A DNA stretch of 64,000 nt, from NCBI GenBank assembly GCA_013339895.1, contig JABACO010000001.1:21194423-21258422 (forward strand), read 5' to 3'. Source of the stretch: Ephydatia muelleri (lineage: Eukaryota > Porifera > Demospongiae > Spongillida > Spongillidae). The position numbers and the translations under genes are program-made. Positions 21,450 to 30,162 of the stretch are shown one piece after another (within the stretch, counting starts at the first letter, position 1; every line of letters starts with the position of its first letter). The notes beneath the pieces were generated by a model. The model was not told the DNA's origin. It saw only the letters and a program-made list of their open reading frames with translations, and made no database searches.

Positions 21450-22142
21450 GGCTGAACACTGGCGTTCGCACAAGTTTGCCTCTATTTAAAACGCTCAAAG
21501 ATTTCGTTACAAAAAAAAACTGCTGAGTGATGGTAACAAATAAACCACAATTTGGATAGCCTTGGTAAGACGGTTACGTAATATAGCTCCCCACAACGTA
21601 AACACCACTTACTTTAGATTAGAGCTAAATCAACCAAGTAACATGGCGACTTCAGGTTTAGCTGCGCATGGTGCCCAAGGGTTACCGATACTCAAACTTT
21701 ATGTATCATATGGCAAGTGACCTCTTTTTTGTAAAGTAAACATTAAACAAGTTTCATATTTAACCCTTTCATCACCCTGAAAAATGATTTACATAGTTCA
21801 GTTGTGCTAAGAAGGAGCTTCAATTTGATGCCTGATATACCAGCATCTGCACTGTGGTGGCAAATATGTGAGCCCTCCTGCAATGTTTGGTAAAAAATCA
21901 ATTATTCAGGAAGATATATTTCGTAAACCATTAAAGTTATTAAACTGATAATAGGCATAATTAACATTCATATCAAGGCAAACAAATATGAGAAGTTGCA
22001 TCAAGATCGGAAGATGTGAGGGTCAAAAGTGATTGACATATAATGGATTGACCCCACCCATGCCCTTTACCCCACTATTCTATCGTATCACTGTCAAGTT
22101 TTTGTCCCCATTCAAGAGCCCAATGGGACCTGCAACTGCAGT

Positions 22143-22840
22143 TCAATCAGCATTAACGAATTCACACCGCTGAATAGGAAGCCGGTCTTCCACACTCCAC
22201 CTCCCCTCTCCTGCAACAGATCTGTTTGTTGCGATGCGTGAGAGTGAGTCAGCATTCCCGTTTGCTTTTCCCGGTCTGTGAACGACCGTATACTGATAAG
22301 GTTGAAGTCCCAAGCTCCACCTGCACAATCTGGGATTACTGTCCTTAAGCCGGTCTAGCCACTCCAACGATCGATGATCAGTTTGGATAGTAAATTTCCT
22401 CCCCAACAGATATACCCTGAAAGCTGTTACTGCCAGTCTTTATTGCCAGGCATTCTTTCTCCACTGTTGAGTACCTTTCTTCTCTTGGTAGGAACTTCCT
22501 ACTATAATAAGCAACTGGGTGTTCTTCTCCCTTCGAGTCACATTGACTTAACACCGCCCCTGCTCCTCTGTCGGATGCATCAGTTTGTAGCACAAACTGT
22601 TTAGTGAAATCGGGACTTAACAGTACCGAACTGGAACATAGGTAGTTCTTTAACCGCTCAAATGCTTCTGCACACTTCTCATCCCATAAAACAACATGAG
22701 GCGAAGACTTTCTAGTCAGGTCCGTCAAAGGTGTAGCAATTGCTGCATAGTCTGGAATAAATCCCCTGTAAGGCCCAAGAATCCTCTAACTTGATGCTTT
22801 GTTTCAGGTTGTGGAAAAGATTTGACTGCATTGACCTTAC
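22143..22840 (-). pseudogene. pol: Gmr1-like element: RT thumb and RNase H
   Basis: This is the C-terminal end of the pol region. Reading leftwards it shows FLGLTG, a connection segment, then LQTDASDRGAGAVLSQ (first RNase H aspartate) and YYSRKFLPREERYSTVEKE (catalytic glutamate). After a frameshift near 22400 come FTIQTDHRSLEWL (third acidic site region) and GKANGNADSLSR (family-typical end). The reading frame stops at 22143. No integrase follows it. Instead there are about 100 bases of unassigned sequence and then the palindrome. Frameshifts near 22840 and 22400 make it inactive. Confidence 0.88.
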
Positions 22841-22845
22841 TCCCT

Positions 22846-24219
22846 TCAGGTTGCACCATTCCGTTCCCCACGACATGACCTAAGTACACACATGCACTGT
22901 TTCATCCCGAACTGACATTTTGCTTCCTTAACCGTCAGGTTTGCCTTCCCAATCCGCTTCAGAATCGACTTCAGGTGTCCAAGATGTTCCTTCCAGGTCT
23001 GGCTGAAGATGACAATATCGTCCAGGTAAGCTGCTGCATATTCTTCACACCCCTTCACCAACATATCTGTCAACCGCTGGAATGATGCTGGAGCACCATT
23101 TAATCCAAATGGCATCATCTTGAATTGGTACAGACCCTTACGTGTAACAAAGGCCGTCTTGGCCCGATCTTCTGTAGCTACTGGCATCTGCCAATATCCT
23201 CGTGTTAGATCGAGGGTCGAAATGAACCGCGCCTTTCCAAGGCGATCAATGATGTCATCTATTCTCGGCATCGGATACGCTTCCACTTGAGTCACAGCAT
23301 TCAGCCGACGATAGTCGATACAAAACCTCATCGTTCCGTCTTTCTTCTTTATCAGCACGATAGGCGATGCCCATTCACTGTTCGACGTTTCGATAATGCC
23401 CCCTTTCTCCATTTCCTGTATCTCCTTGTCAACCAGTTCCCGATAGGCATGAGGTAAACGGTATTGGGGCATTCTCACGGGTCGAGCATCTCCAGTTTTG
23501 ATGCGATGCTGCATCAGGTGGGTTCTTCCCGGCTGATTACTGAAGATTGACTGCTCGTGACACTCTTTCAGCACTTCCTTCACTTGGCGTAGTTGCTCTG
23601 CACCAAGTTCATCACCAAATTTGGCTCCTGCGGCAACCTCTTCCTTCCATACAGGAATGTCATCCACTCCTTCCTCCAGAACATCCTCTTCCATGTAACC
23701 CACAGCCTCCGTACGTACGTGGAAAGCTTTCAACATGTTCACGTGGAAAACCCTGCGTCGTTTCTTTCTATCGTGCATGTCTACTAAGTAGGTCACCTTT
23801 CCTTCTCTTGCTAGCACTTGATATGGGCCTTGCCATTGTGCCATAAGTTTATCTGTTGTTGTGGGTAGGAGTACTAACACCGGATCACCACGTTCAAATT
23901 CACGCAGCCGTGCTCTCCTGTCATACCATCTCTTCTGCTCCTCTTGGCTCTCGAGCATGTTTTCTCCGGCGATGTCCGCCATCTCCTTCAGACGCCTTTG
24001 TGTCTCCAAAGCATAGCTCACCACCGTCTCGTCACTCTTAGAACTCGCTTCCCAGGTTTCTCGTAGAATGTCCAGAGGTCCTCTGACATCACGACCATAC
24101 AGCAGTTCAAAAGGTGAAAACCCAGTAGAGGATTGTGGTACCTCCCGATACGCAAACAACAAGTAGGGAATCATTTTGTCCCAGTCCTTCCCTTCGTCCT
24201 GTACAGTTTTTCTCAGCAT
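22846..24219 (-). CDS. pol: Gmr1-like element: integrase C-terminus fused to reverse transcriptase
   Basis: One open frame of 457 codons joins the end of an integrase to a reverse transcriptase. The first half has YLLFAYREVPQSSTGFSPFE and LLYGRD, typical of the integrase core end, then a GPYQVL module of the integrase C-terminal domain. From about residue 255 the RT starts: WASPIVLIKKKDGTMRFCID, RFISTLDLTRGYWQ (motif A aspartate), FVTRKGLYQFKMMPFGLNGA, and YAAAYLDDIVIFS (YLDD, motif C). In ordinary Ty3/gypsy elements integrase follows RNase H, while here it precedes RT, as in Ty1/copia and the Gmr1 clade. The sequence itself is of Ty3/gypsy type. A frameshift ends the frame near 22900. Confidence 0.93.
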   Translation of the reverse strand: MLRKTVQDEGKDWDKMIPYLLFAYREVPQSSTGFSPFELLYGRDVRGPLDILRETWEASSKSDETVVSYALETQRRLKEMADIAGENMLESQEEQKRWYDRRARLREFERGDPVLVLLPTTTDKLMAQWQGPYQVLAREGKVTYLVDMHDRKKRRRVFHVNMLKAFHVRTEAVGYMEEDVLEEGVDDIPVWKEEVAAGAKFGDELGAEQLRQVKEVLKECHEQSIFSNQPGRTHLMQHRIKTGDARPVRMPQYRLPHAYRELVDKEIQEMEKGGIIETSNSEWASPIVLIKKKDGTMRFCIDYRRLNAVTQVEAYPMPRIDDIIDRLGKARFISTLDLTRGYWQMPVATEDRAKTAFVTRKGLYQFKMMPFGLNGAPASFQRLTDMLVKGCEEYAAAYLDDIVIFSQTWKEHLGHLKSILKRIGKANLTVKEAKCQFGMKQCMCVLRSCRGERNGAT

Positions 24220-24996
24220 CCCCTTTTAGGGTCTGATTAAACCTCTCGACTAGACCGTCCGTCTGCGTTCGAATTCCCTTGACTCCTAACAGTCTGTACA
24301 GTTCGGCCAGCAATTGTGACGTGAAATTACTGCCTTGATCCGTAAGGATCTCTTTCGGAACTCCCACTCTCGAGAAGAGTTTAATGAGTTCTTCAGCGAT
24401 GTGTTCAGCATCTATACTGCGCAGTGCAATGGCTTCTGGATAGGGAGTTGCATAATCGCACAGTACCAGTATATAGCGGTGTCCTGCCTTGCTGCGAGGA
24501 AGAGGACCCACTATGTCCATTGCCACTCGGCTAAACGGCTCCGATATTACAGGTAGGGAAATTAAAGGAGCTGCCTTCACCCTCTGTTTGGAAGCCTTCT
24601 GACATATACGACAACTTTTGCAGAAGTTCTCGATGTCCTGAAATACCGACGGCCAGTAGAATCTCCGTAAGATCCGCTGCGCCGTGTCTTGTCACGCCCT
24701 TGGTGTCCCGCCATAGGAATGTCATGTGCCAGTTCTAGAACAGTCTTCCTACATTGCTTAGGTAGAATCAGCTGCTCCACGTCGTACTCGACACCGCGTC
24801 CTGGGGGTTTCCACCTTCGGTAATATAATCCCTCTCTCTTGAAGAACTCTCCTTCGGGATTATTTGTCTGATCCACTTTCCTTCGCACTTTCGAAAGGGT
24901 GGGATCATTCTCCTGCAGTTCCTTTAGCTCCTTTGCACTAAGAGACATCTGAGGAACTGGATTAACATAGGCCTTTTCCCTTGACGAAATAACCAC
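24107..24996 (-). pseudogene. pol: Gmr1-like element: integrase zinc-binding and catalytic core
   Basis: 24577-24996 encodes the N-terminal part: LILPKQCRKTVLELAHD and AGHQGRDKT (the two histidines). The cysteines CKSCRICQ follow after a frameshift near 24690. The core at 24107-24580 has VAMDIVGPLP (first D), LCDYATPYPEAI, VPKEILTDQGSNFTS (second D) and DGLVERFNQTL (catalytic E). About five residues normally found before DGLVERF are missing. A frameshift near 24215 leads into the frame at 22846-24219. So the DDE triad is visible but split over frames. Confidence 0.88.
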
Positions 24997-25560
24997 CTGT
25001 TCTGCCGAACTGGAACTCGAATGTGGTGTTAACGACTCGTCCTGTAGTCTTCTCGCGGAGACTGTTCTTCGGTCCTTCTGTTCTCTCGGCTGATACCTGA
25101 CGATCTGCTTCGTCCGTTTCTCCTGCCATAGCGAGGGGTTTTGACCGCACCTGAGACTGCACCTGTTTTGCTCTCCGAACTATCTCCTCTTCCAATTGCT
25201 GTCTGGCCCGTGCCCTTGTCAGCACCACCATAACATCTTCCTGTTTCGGTAAGCTTGATCCAGCCTTAGGCTTTCGGTCACTTATAAGTCTGGTCAGTTC
25301 CGGGACATCAGTTCCCAACAGCACATCCACTGGCAGGTTATCCGCCACCGCAGCTTCCACCTACATTTTCACTCCCTGCACCTGCACTGTCACCTCTGCC
25401 AAGTTGTAAAGTCGTGTATCTCCATGAGCGCACCGAATGGAAACCATCTTTCCATCTAGGATCTTATCCGAAGGAACGCCCTTTTGGTTTACCATGGTTC
25501 TGGAACATCCCGTGTCCAGGAGTATGCGGGATACTTTCCGTCCTTCTACCAAGCCCTTTT
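24997..25560 (-). pseudogene. pol: Gmr1-like element: aspartic protease and linker
   Basis: The retroviral-type protease matures the polyprotein. ILLDTGCSRTMVNQ (about 25490-25525) has the DTG active site and VDVLLGTDVPEL the C-terminal segment of the fold. A TAG stop at about 25361 separates the two halves, so this copy is broken. A basic linker (RARARQQLEEEIVRRAKQ) leads to the integrase. The protease overlaps the end of the gag zinc-knuckle frame in another frame, which suggests frameshifting or decay. Confidence 0.83.
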
Positions 25561-25904
25561 GACACAGTTTCGAACCGGCAAAGTCCCTGTCTTCAAAACA
25601 GAATAACGCTTCCCCTTCCGGACATCTGCTCGATATGTGCCCGTGTTCTTACAATGGTAGCACCGGATCTTTCCCTCGTTCCCGCTGCCTTCTTTCTGGG
25701 TCCCGACCTTCTTTCGACACTCTTCTTCAGTATGCCCTTTCAATCCACAAAACCCGCATTTGACTGTTTTGGGAAATTGCACCGGTTTCCGCCAACCTGG
25801 GTTCAGAACACTCCCCGTATCAATCCTGGGGCCTCGTCTCGCTTGTTCGTACTCATCCGCCAGTTCTCCCGCCGCTACACACGTCTCAGGCTTCTTCTCC
25901 ATCA
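25546..25904 (-). pseudogene. gag: Gmr1-like element: gag nucleocapsid, two zinc knuckles
   Basis: KCGFCGLKGHTEEECRKK is a CX2CX4HX4C knuckle. A second, degraded one follows (RCYHCKNTGTYRADV, lacking the His/Cys pattern). Upstream, KKPETCVAAGELADEYEQAR is the end of a SCAN-like capsid domain. The frame is interrupted at 25905-25912 by the target duplication of the hAT element inserted at 25913-26876. Confidence 0.85.
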
Positions 25905-25912
25905 CCCACAAG

Positions 25913-26876
25913 CAGTGTTGCCGCGGTCAGCTATTATCGATCCGGTCACGATCACGGCTAACCGTACCGGATCGTCCCGGTCACTTTCACGGACGGTAGC
26001 TGACCGTATACAACCCACCCGATCAAAGTTGACGGTTACCGGGAAAAATCGAAGCGGTTACGGACGAACCGTAGTATATACATGTGTTTGATTAAATTTA
26101 ATAAATAATGACATGAACACGTTTAGTAGTACAAGTTATGCATTAAGTTTTTGTTGCATCGCAGAAAGATAACCCTTTCAACCCTTCCTCCATCCATACG
26201 CCACCGTTTACGTTCCACGATAAGTTTAAGTTGAGAGAATACCCTCTCAGAGGGTGCACTTGAGGCAGGAATGGCCAAGTACTTTTGAGCCATCAAGGCA
26301 ACATGTGGAAACTTCACTTCGTGGTCACTCCACCACTCCATCGCATTGTTCATACGCCAATTGGTCAGTGGCTCTTGCAGATAACATTTCAATTCCTCCA
26401 ACACTATATCTCTTTTGCTTATTTGAGTCAGAGATACATTTCTTTCAGTGGCTATACTCAAGCATTACGTCATTGACAACTTAACTAATGTATGCATTAT
26501 TGGCGATTAGAGTGGGATGATGCAATTAAGTCAGTCCACGAGATCTGCATTGTACACGTTCAGTTCGTTCCGAGATTCGCAAACAATTCAAGCAGCTGCA
26601 AATTATACAAGATTTGCAAAGAAGCAGCTGCAAATCGATTGCAGGATTTGCAAACAAGCAGCTGCAAATTGATTGTCAATATTGTTGCATTGCACATATG
26701 CAACCGTGTAAATTTTTGACGGTTCCCGGCTATCTAGCTGAAAAAACTGGCGGTTCGGTGATTCGCGACCAATATTACGTCATGCATCTTTTCTGGCGGT
26801 CACGGACACGGTCAGGCCAACCGTATCGGCTGATTTGCCGGTTTTCACGGTTGACGGGCAAACCGCGGCATCACTG
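25913..26876 (-). mobile_element. hAT element, 964 bp, with exact 8 bp target duplication
   Basis: CCCACAAG occurs at 25905-25912 and again at 26877-26884. The element starts CAGTGTTGCCGCGGT and ends with the complement of CAGTGATGCCGCGGT. An 8 bp duplication and CAGTG termini define hAT. Inside, a C-terminal transposase remnant is on the minus strand at 26123-26461. Near 26590-26670 the motif AAGCAGCTGCAAAT is repeated three times. The element sits in the Gmr1-like gag gene. Confidence 0.95.
26123..26461 (-). pseudogene. hAT transposase C-terminal dimerisation domain
   Basis: This is the end of a hAT transposase. The frame has WWSDHEVKFPHVALMAQKYL, then the family's dimerisation motif IPASSAPSERVFSQLKLIVE and RVERVIFLRCNKNL. 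About 110 residues are left; the N-terminal BED finger and DDE core are gone. The remnant lies inside the 964 bp hAT element, so it is an internally deleted copy that could only move with a helper. Confidence 0.9.
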
Positions 26877-26884
26877 CCCACAAG

Positions 26885-27356
26885 CTTTGCTCTGTGCTCC
26901 CTAAGAATGCTCCTTCCCGATTAACTGCTGCACCTCATCAACCGTCGTACACTCTTTCATCCAGTTTTGCTGTACGTCCATCAATCTTACAGCTACCTCT
27001 CGATTGGTTTCACCTGCTTTCCTGGTCATTGAACGGAATCTCCGTCGATATGATTCTTCGTTTATATCATATCTTGCCAACACGGCCGTTTTGATAGCGT
27101 CGTAGTCGCCCGCACTCGATGCAGTAAGAGCCGCAAACGCTAGCTGTGCTCTACCGGACAATTGTGGTGCCAGGTACTGCGACCATCGACTTTTCTCCAC
27201 CTTATGCGCCGCCATAATTTTTTCGAATGTTACTAGGTACGCCTCTATATCGTCATTTTCGCCTAGCGGAACCAGCTTGACACTTAACCCCGCCGATGGT
27301 TTCGCCTTGCTGCTCATCTCACCCGACGTCCTCATCGTTTCCACCATAGTTTGCAT
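26885..27356 (-). pseudogene. gag: Gmr1-like element: gag capsid (SCAN-like)
   Basis: The frame MQTMVETMRTSG... contains VKLVPLGENDDIEAYLVTFE and LSGRAQLAFAALT, then YRRRFRSMTRKAGETNREVA and VDEVQQLIGKE, which is the SCAN-like capsid C-terminal domain of vertebrate-type gypsy gag proteins. A one-base frameshift at GKE (about 26905) precedes FLGSTEQSLWVMEKKPET, which spans the hAT insertion. The start methionine is not the real N-terminus: the upstream part lies at 28434-28651 beyond an insertion. Confidence 0.85.
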
Positions 27357-27359
27357 ATG

Positions 27360-27535
27360 CAGTGGCGGATCCAGGGGGGGGTCTAAGGGGTCTAAAGACC
27401 CCCCCCCCCTCGGCCCGACCAGCTATGAATAAATTAACTTATGAATAATTAATTACATGATTGACGAGTTGAAAAACGAAGCGTTCAGTGAACGTGAGTG
27501 AACTGATTAGCGAGTTAGCATTCGACCCAAAGTGT

Positions 27536-27604
<69 letters not shown>

Positions 27605-28433
27605 GTCTAAAGCCAAGGCCCTCCAAGCGTGTTTAATTAGTATTACTGCTGCGCGATGGAAGTGCGAGCAAGAAGTAAGCGATCAAAAGAAGATAGTTTA
27701 CCTCAGGAAACAGGTAGAGCTAAATCAAGTAGGTATATAATATAAAGGTAAAACGTGTGTGTCGTTTAGACCAGAATACGGTCACAATTGGCTTTGCGTA
27801 GAGTTTTCTATTCGCTATCCTTATCCACGACCACGTTGACTCACGCATGATTGTGAACGTGAGTGAACTGATTAGCGAGTTAGCATTCGACCCAAAGTGT
27901 GTGTGAGTGTGTGTGTGTGTGTGGGGGGGGGGGGTCTAAAGCCAAGGCCTCCAAGCGTGTTTAATTAGTATTACTGCAGCGCGATGGAATGGTGCGAGCT
28001 CGAGCAAGAAGTAAGCGATCAAAAGAAGATAGTTTATGTTAGGAAACAGGTAGAGCTAAATCAAGTAGGTATATAATACTATTAAAGGTAAAACGTGTGT
28101 GTTGTTTAGACCAGAATACGGTCACAATGGCTTTGCGTAGAGTTTTCTATCACGCAGGCTTCTACACGCGTATATTAATCAATTCGAATATTGCGCTTGC
28201 TAGAGCTCTATCAATATTGAATACACTTTCAAAGTATGCTTATTTTCATGCTAAATGAACGCAAAAGTGAAAAAGCGGCTGGGGCGAAGCCCCAGCCCCC
28301 ACTGGGGGAGCTTACAGCGCTCCCCCAGACCCCCTAGCTGTTACGGGAGGGGGCACGCCCCCTCCAGTACCCACCCCCGCTTGTGAATATAGTTATTAGA
28401 CCCCCCCTTCCAGAAATCCTGGATCCGCCGCTG
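27360..28433. mobile_element. TIR element, 1,074 bp, in gag, with 5 bp duplication
   Basis: The left end CAGTGGCGGATCCAGG and the right end, the complement of CAGCGGCGGATCCAGG, form inverted termini. ATATG flanks both sides (27355-27359 and 28434-28438). The coding frame of gag is open on both sides and continues across it. Inside are a poly-C/poly-G stem, two 300-base tandem copies (27490-27810, 27856-28150), (TG)n tracts and a GC hairpin at 28280-28330. No transposase is seen. Confidence 0.85.
27532..27602 (+). repeat. (TG)n microsatellite
   Basis: TG run of about 65 bases; a shorter version lies at 27897-27921 in the second tandem copy. Confidence 0.95.
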
Positions 28434-28651
28434 ATATGCTCCTGCATTTCCTTCCGCTCCTCTCTCCATGCTTCTTCTCGCCGCTCTCGCGCTACCCGCT
28501 CTTCGTTGCGCCTTAACTCCTCCGCTGCCTGCTGAGTCATTAACTCCTGCTCGCGTTTCTGCCGATCCTCCATCAGCGCTTTTAGAATAGCCTCCATACC
28601 TTCTTCCGATACCGGTTGACTTTTGTATTCCTTCCCGGAACGCGTTGTCAT
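28434..28651 (-). CDS. gag: Gmr1-like element: gag N-terminus
   Basis: The start MTTRSGKEYK (ATG at 28649-28651) is chosen because it lies just downstream of the primer-binding-site-like sequence. A strongly charged helix follows (LMEDRQKREQELMTQQAAEE, RRNEERVARERREEAWREER), probably a coiled coil. The frame goes up to the TIR element at 28433 and resumes at 27359 with the capsid part. A longer frame to 28789 would read through the primer site and is less likely. Confidence 0.75.
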
Positions 28652-28723
28652 CCGAGAGGTGAAGCGCCGTTCAGTATTTCCTTGGACCCCGCGTAGAATT
28701 GTCGACGAACTGTTTGACGATCG

Positions 28724-28742
28724 GATCCCACCGCTGCCACCA
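28724..28742 (-). promoter_or_regulatory. Primer-binding-site-like sequence of the Gmr1-like element
   Basis: The minus strand reads TGGTGGCAGCGGTGGGATC directly after the candidate 5' LTR end (GCGCGTTCACA). Sequences of this form follow the 5' LTR in many gypsy elements. Which tRNA primes here was not determined. Confidence 0.6.
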
Positions 28743-28772
28743 AATGTGAACGCGCAAGCAGTACTCAGTATT

Positions 28773-29068
28773 ACAAGTAAATAAAACATTCTCTAACGAG
28801 AAAGTTGTTGGTATATAGGATTGACCAATGGTGGTGTAAAAAGCATGGAAACATGAGTGACAGAAATTTGACTGGAAAATTGAAATAGGCCTATATTTAG
28901 CCCATCACTCAGCCATGCACTGTTATAACGTTAGTGTGCTAAAATAAGGCCTATTTCAATTTTCCAGTCAAATTTCTGTCACTCTTGTTTCCATGCTTTT
29001 TACACCACCATTGGTCAATCCTATATACCAACAACTTTCTCGTTAGAGAATGTTTTTATTTACTTGTT
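28773..29068. repeat. Fold-back element, arms about 125 bp
   Basis: ACAAGTAAATAAAACATTCT at 28773 begins an arm whose complement ends at about 29068. Both arms include GTTGGTATATAGGATTGACC and the stretch ATTTGACTGGAAAATTGAAA. The spacer is about 40 bases. It is related to the hairpin at 56510-56720 (shared TATAGGATT...GGTGTAAAA core). It lies in or against the 5' LTR of the Gmr1-like element. Confidence 0.85.
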
Positions 29069-29303
29069 ATACCTAATGCAGAGGTATACCTAATGCGGAG
29101 GTAACCACAGTGTAAAGCTAGTATCTTAACCACAGTGTAAGGCTAGTATCTTAACCACAGTGCGCATGGCAAGTACCTGTAAACAATAAGATCGTGTAGG
29201 GTTACACAACTTATACACGGTTATTAAATACACACTAGTTAGCGCATTGTTGTTATAATCCAAAACCACGACAGTTTGAGGTATTGGGCTAGCACGCAAA
29301 TGC

Positions 29304-29885
29304 AATGGACCTTTTCGTTTAAGGGCGCAAGGAATGCAATTAGTGTTGATTGCAGGTGACGTCAACATCCGGAGTACATTCTTCGCGCGTTTGGCTAAGG
29401 TGTGCGTGTATTCTCGCGTGTGTTGGCTTAGTTGGCTTCAATCTCTTTGAGATTTGATGTAAGCATGATGAATGCAGTATGGAGGACCTCTCCAGGTACA
29501 TGCAGTGATCATGCTTCGCATTCTCGTTCAAAGTTTCTGAAGGATGGCGTCTAGTGAATGCATTAGCGAAAACCCCAGTACTTCGGTTGAACTAACACAA
29601 GACGATATACCCGGAGAATCACTAAATGAGCCATTCCATGGCATTCTAAAAGTGCGCACTTTCACACCTACGCAGGCAAATGGATAGGATGGTAGATTCC
29701 AGGAAAAAATAGTGCTCTTCTTCTCACATTAAAAAAATTACGATAGTGTATTCGTGACAAGCTACCACTGTACCAAGGAATTGAAAAACGCATTCGGTGG
29801 ATGTACTCCGGATGTAACGTCACTTCTAATTATGACGTCACTTTGTCCCGCAAACATTCCAGGGCCTTAAACGAAAAGGTCCATT
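29304..29885. mobile_element. TIR element, 582 bp, with about 80 bp inverted ends
   Basis: AATGGACCTTTTCGTTTAAGG at 29304-29324 is inverted at 29865-29885. A second inverted pair (GACGTCAACATCCGGAGTAC near 29358 and its complement near 29800) lies at a matching distance, so the ends are about 80 bases long. Target duplication is not clear. Inside is the small frame at 29544-29685. Confidence 0.7.
29544..29685 (+). CDS. Small frame MASSECISEN..., possible transposon first exon
   Basis: The 46-codon frame MASSECISENPSTSVELTQD continues with DIPGESLNEPFHGIL. The acidic DD(I/V)PG(A/E)SL stretch resembles the start of transposon-associated proteins with a SAP-like domain, but the resemblance is weak. 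It lies inside the TIR element at 29304-29885 and has no continuation that I can find. Function unknown. Confidence 0.25.
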
Positions 29886-29964
29886 CAGTAGTGGGCGCAA
29901 AGTAAGCTATGAATGTCTGTATTTTTTCGCTTTTGCTAGGTGTGAGTTTTCGCTCTTGCGAGCC

Positions 29965-30162
29965 GGTGTCATAGGGTATACGGTCCGGCCCAATTTTCGG
30001 TCCGGCGGACCGTATTCCCTTAGGGAATACGGTCCGCCCCGGACCCAACTCCCTAGGGAATACGGTCCCCCGGACCGAGTTCCCTGGTTGTACAAAACCA
30101 ATTAACCGGACTCAATTCCCTAGGGAATTGAGTCCCCCCCCCGGACCGTATTCCCTGGTTTG
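29965..30162 (+). repeat. GGACCGTATTCCC fold-back repeat, copy 1
   Basis: Several overlapping hairpins (CCGTATTCCCTTAGGGAATACGG; CAATTCCCTAGGGAATTG) follow GCCGGTGTCATAGGGTATAC. An inverted copy lies at 32747-32907, so together they frame 29965-32907 like terminal repeats. Confidence 0.85.

Larger units (their letters stand above)
20001..22045. repeat. 2 kb inverted repeat (palindrome), arms about 1 kb
   Basis: The left arm starts CAATCACTTTTGACCCTCAC, and the right arm ends with its complement at about 22020-22040. The arms stay alignable to a centre near 21030 (AGTGACCCAAGAGCATCTCC facing its complement). The left arm has an extra block around 20340-20400. Each arm carries the same 5' gene end (see 20650-21000 and 21055-21473). 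The structure is a head-to-head duplication of one promoter and first coding region. Confidence 0.9.
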
